A DNA stretch of 64,000 nt from Physcomitrium patens. Lineage: Eukaryota > Streptophyta > Bryopsida > Funariales > Funariaceae. Location of the stretch: the NCBI RefSeq assembly GCF_000002425.4, contig NC_037253.1, forward strand, positions 8,799,176-8,863,175, in the 5' to 3' direction. The notes under the pieces were generated by a model. That model made no database searches. It was not told the DNA's origin and worked only from the letters and a program-made list of their open reading frames with translations. How positions within the stretch are numbered: position 1 is the stretch's first letter; the number at the start of each line of letters is the position of its first letter. A program made the position numbers and the translations under genes. Positions 60,566 to 64,000 of the stretch are shown here, piece by piece.

Positions 60566-61850
60566 TTGTAATAAATAAAAAAAAATTGTCTCAAAAAAGC
60601 ATTAGGCCTCTAGTTTCCACTAATTATTCAAATAATTTACAAATTAATAAAATACAAAAATTATTTATAGCTTGCTCTCATGAAGATAATTACATCAAAT
60701 ATACAAGTCTTGGATGGACAAGAGTCCTCTAGATGTGACTAGATATCCTAAAACCACTTCTATTCTTATAGAGATTCCTTTTAAATTTGTAACACCCAAT
60801 AACTTCCAATCTATTTGTGTAGTTGGATTCAAACTTCTCTACAAGTTAAGTTATAACTTTAACTACTTCTACAAAAAAAAAAATCAATTGTAGATTTGTT
60901 ATAAATATTAAGATATCACTTAATTCCTAATATATGCTAAACATGTCAATTTTTACACATGTACATATTAAATCCACCATATCTTATAAATCCAATATTC
61001 AAATACCATAAAATTTCATATGCAACTTTTTAACATAATCATCTACACTTATAGAAATTTTGAGCCAAAATTTTGTTCAAAAACTTAAGATATGGTCCAA
61101 ATCAAAAACTTTATAAAAAAAATCACTTACAAAATATAGTTGTGAAGCATTAACTTCCAACAACTCTTTTTTTCTTGTTTCAAATTGGAATTTATCAGTT
61201 TCTTTATAAAAAATGTAGTTTCTTAAGTCAACTTTTGAATCTCACTTTCCAATCTCCAGAAGCTTTTACATAACTCCTTATATTCATAAAAAATGTGGTT
61301 GTAGGTATAATTTCAAGAACCTAATTTGAAGTGCCCATGTTTCTTTCATAAAAACTTTAAATTCCTTGATTTTTGCACAAAAATTGTAGCCTTCAATACA
61401 AGTTAATAAACCCTAATCTTTGAACCTCAAATTTCTATTTCAAAGTGGCTTCAAATCCCAATATGGTCTTAGACAATATCTTGAAGTCCATTGGATATGA
61501 CCTTCTATCAATAGAAATAAAATCAGCCATTAACTTGCCTTATCTATCTACATGGAAAGGCCTAAAAATCAAAATATTATACCTTTGATACCAAAGCCTC
61601 TCTAAATTCTTTATTAATAAATTCTACGACTTTTATTTTTAATTACAAAACTTAAGCACAAACTTTAAAAAATTAAATAAGTATTTATTTATTTATTTAT
61701 TATATTATTAATTATAGCTCAATTTTTTATAAATTTTTATATTATTTTTACATATTATGCTACTTTCCAATATAATAATATTACCACCATATTAGGTTAT
61801 ATTTCATAAAATATTTAAAGATAATAAAGCTTAAATGGTGATATTTTAGA
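60566..61850 (-). mobile_element. Family S LTR, copy 3 (minus, boundaries approximate)
   Basis: Matches copies 1 and 2 in the minus orientation, including the CTCAAAAAAGCATTAGGCC end region (about 60582) and the block around 61460-61600. The outer ends are too eroded to place exactly. Confidence 0.5.
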
Positions 61851-63676
61851 TTTGATATTTTTAGTAATCTTAAAAATATTAATATTAAATTTTAATTATT
61901 TGGTTTTGTAAAATTGCCATATTTGAAACTTCTTAATATTTATGCTCAATATGTATAATACATTAATTTAGGTTTTTTCTTTATTTTTTTTCTATAATTT
62001 TATAATCATAATTTATATTAATAATCCTTTATATTATTTATGATAGCATTTTGATGGTATTCTTTTTTTTTTTATAATTAATATCAATAAAATTAATATT
62101 TAATTAATTTTATTTTTTAAATTTTAAAAAATTACTTTTACAATTTTATACAAAAGAAAACCATCAAATTTTCTAAATATGTTTTGATAGCTAAGATTAT
62201 ATAAAAAAAAAATAATGATTAATACACATTTAAATAATTAAAATATAATAATCACTAAAACAAGCTTAGTTTTTGTAAAATAAATTTAATATTACATCCA
62301 ATAAATTAAATAATTTTTTTAAAAATATAGAATATTTTTTTATCTAATAAAAAATTTAACAAAAACAAATTTCATAATCATTCAAAAGATACAATTTTTA
62401 TTTTCTTCAAATTATTATAATATAAAAAATTGAGCATAAATTTTTATCTTTTATATTCTTCAACACTATCTAATGTATTGATGTTAAAAAAGATTTATGA
62501 ATAAAGAAACAAAATCAAAATAACTACAAATAAGGAAACAATTGTTTTTGCTTAGATGTCAAAAGAATATGGAATTGATTGTGATTGCAAAAGTTATGGT
62601 CATTACAAAAAATCTTTTCTTCATAGTCATTCATTTGTACAAAAGAAAATTTCACATCATTTTTGAAAGATTCTATTCAATGAAAAATATTTTAATTTTA
62701 AAATTTGTAGTTCTTTAAAATGTGTACTTTGCAGAAGTGATTAATTAAAGACAATTGTAAAGCAATCAATTATTGAACTCAAAAAAGTAGTATATTGCAT
62801 TTTTCATCAGAAAATCTTTTTATTAGGCTATATTACATAGTTTTAACAAATAAAACAAAGAAAAAAAACCATATTTCCCTATTTCTTATTATTTTGATTT
62901 TATTCCCTTATTTATGAATTTTTCTTGATATTAATATTATTTAAAGATATAATTGATAAAAGCCTTGCAAAAAATAAAATATTAGAAAAAGAAATCATAT
63001 ATTATACGAAGTAATAATGTTGTATTTCTTAAAAAGACTTAAATTTCTTAAATAAAGGTCTTATTACAAATCTCAATGTATAAACATCTTCAATTCTACT
63101 TTTTCAATAATGACAATTATATGTACTTAAAATAATTTTTTTACAAAATATTTATTTCAAAATAAAAAAATAATCCATATATGCTACAACACTTAAAGTT
63201 ATGTAAATTATTATAGATGTAAATAACAAAAAAAGAATATAATCAATAAACATGAACATATGTTATAAAAAATAAATACATAAATATTAATAACAAATAT
63301 GTGACACAAATAAAAAATAATTATTTATACAAATAACCATAGGATAATAAAGTAGTATAATCAAAATATATAGTGATATATTAATATCTTGTTTATAATT
63401 ATACACACAATAAATTTTAGCATACATGCATATTTCAAAATAATTACATATTTAATCAAAATAAAAAAATTATGCATAATATGCTATAACTATCAATAAT
63501 AATAATACTATAAAAATAATTCATTAAATCATACCATTATTAAAATCATTATTTTCATGTTACAAAAAAATAATATACAACATTAAAAAAATCAAAAAAT
63601 ATAAAGTTTTTCATTAAATCCAGATCAAAATAATAAAGCTATAAAATAGAATTATGCATATAATACTAATTATATG

Positions 63677-63720
<44 letters not shown>

Positions 63721-64000
63721 CCATAAAATATGAATTACAAATAAACACATATAAGATGGATGATATTAATAATAATATATATGTGTCTAAAATATAATTA
63801 AATATTACAAAAGACATTATTATGATTAATATTTTTTGATGAATATTTTTTAAAATCAAGAACACAATTATTTGATAATATTAATTAATCTTATAGAAAA
63901 TTAGCAAATACTACCACTTCTACTTTATTCACTTTTTAACAATTGATGAAGTAGAGGTTATTATCTTTGAGGCATTAGGCAACATGTTGTCCATCCAATG
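61851..64000. other. Very AT-rich end of window
   Basis: Dominated by A/T runs, with a (TA)n tract at 63680-63718. I see no gene, LTR pair or RNA gene. Confidence 0.5.

Overview
Plant nuclear DNA: a small island of spliced plant genes (about 29.5-45.1 kb) between two blocks of AT-rich, nested LTR retrotransposons. The genes (a mitochondrial ATP synthase epsilon exon, a peroxisomal-type acyl-activating enzyme of the AAE17/18 kind, a DUF7733-type membrane protein and a QRT3-like pectin-lyase-fold protein) are plant genes with GT-AG introns. The flavour of the retroelements hints at a non-flowering land plant such as a bryophyte, but the sequence alone does not settle the species. Left block, 1-28.4 kb: at least three levels of nesting. 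The oldest element (A, minus strand, right LTR ending at 21873) was hit in its left LTR by a Ty3/gypsy chromovirus (H, plus strand, ending at 11430). H was in turn hit just upstream of its chromodomain by a younger, unrelated Ty3-type element (N, 1719-10275, minus strand, 4-bp target duplication CCGC). Element A also carries a tandem array of seven near-identical 815-bp units. A separate complete element (B, 22084-28368, minus strand, target duplication CTTTT) follows. Gene island: QRT3-like gene (minus, 3 exons, 541 aa), ATP synthase epsilon (minus, first exon), DUF7733-type membrane protein (plus, 2 exons, 289 aa), acyl-activating enzyme (minus, 14 exons, 733 aa, one GC-AG intron). The last two are convergent. 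Exon phases were checked across every junction of the three complete genes. Right block, 45-64 kb: AT-rich sequence with a decayed PIF/Harbinger transposase and an old element D (50192-60344, minus strand, target duplication GTCTT), the same family as A and B. D is interrupted by a 1.2-kb insertion in its left LTR and by two solo LTRs of one family in opposite orientations. A third copy of that family lies just outside D. Most notable: (1) B and D carry the hallmarks of Tf1-type self-primed reverse transcription. A primer-binding site two bases inside the 5' LTR is complementary to the predicted first bases of the element's own transcript, with a co-varying change in D. (2) H and B share an undescribed third open reading frame between the chromodomain and the 3' LTR. 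(3) The 815-bp array looks like a satellite being born from a retroelement fragment.
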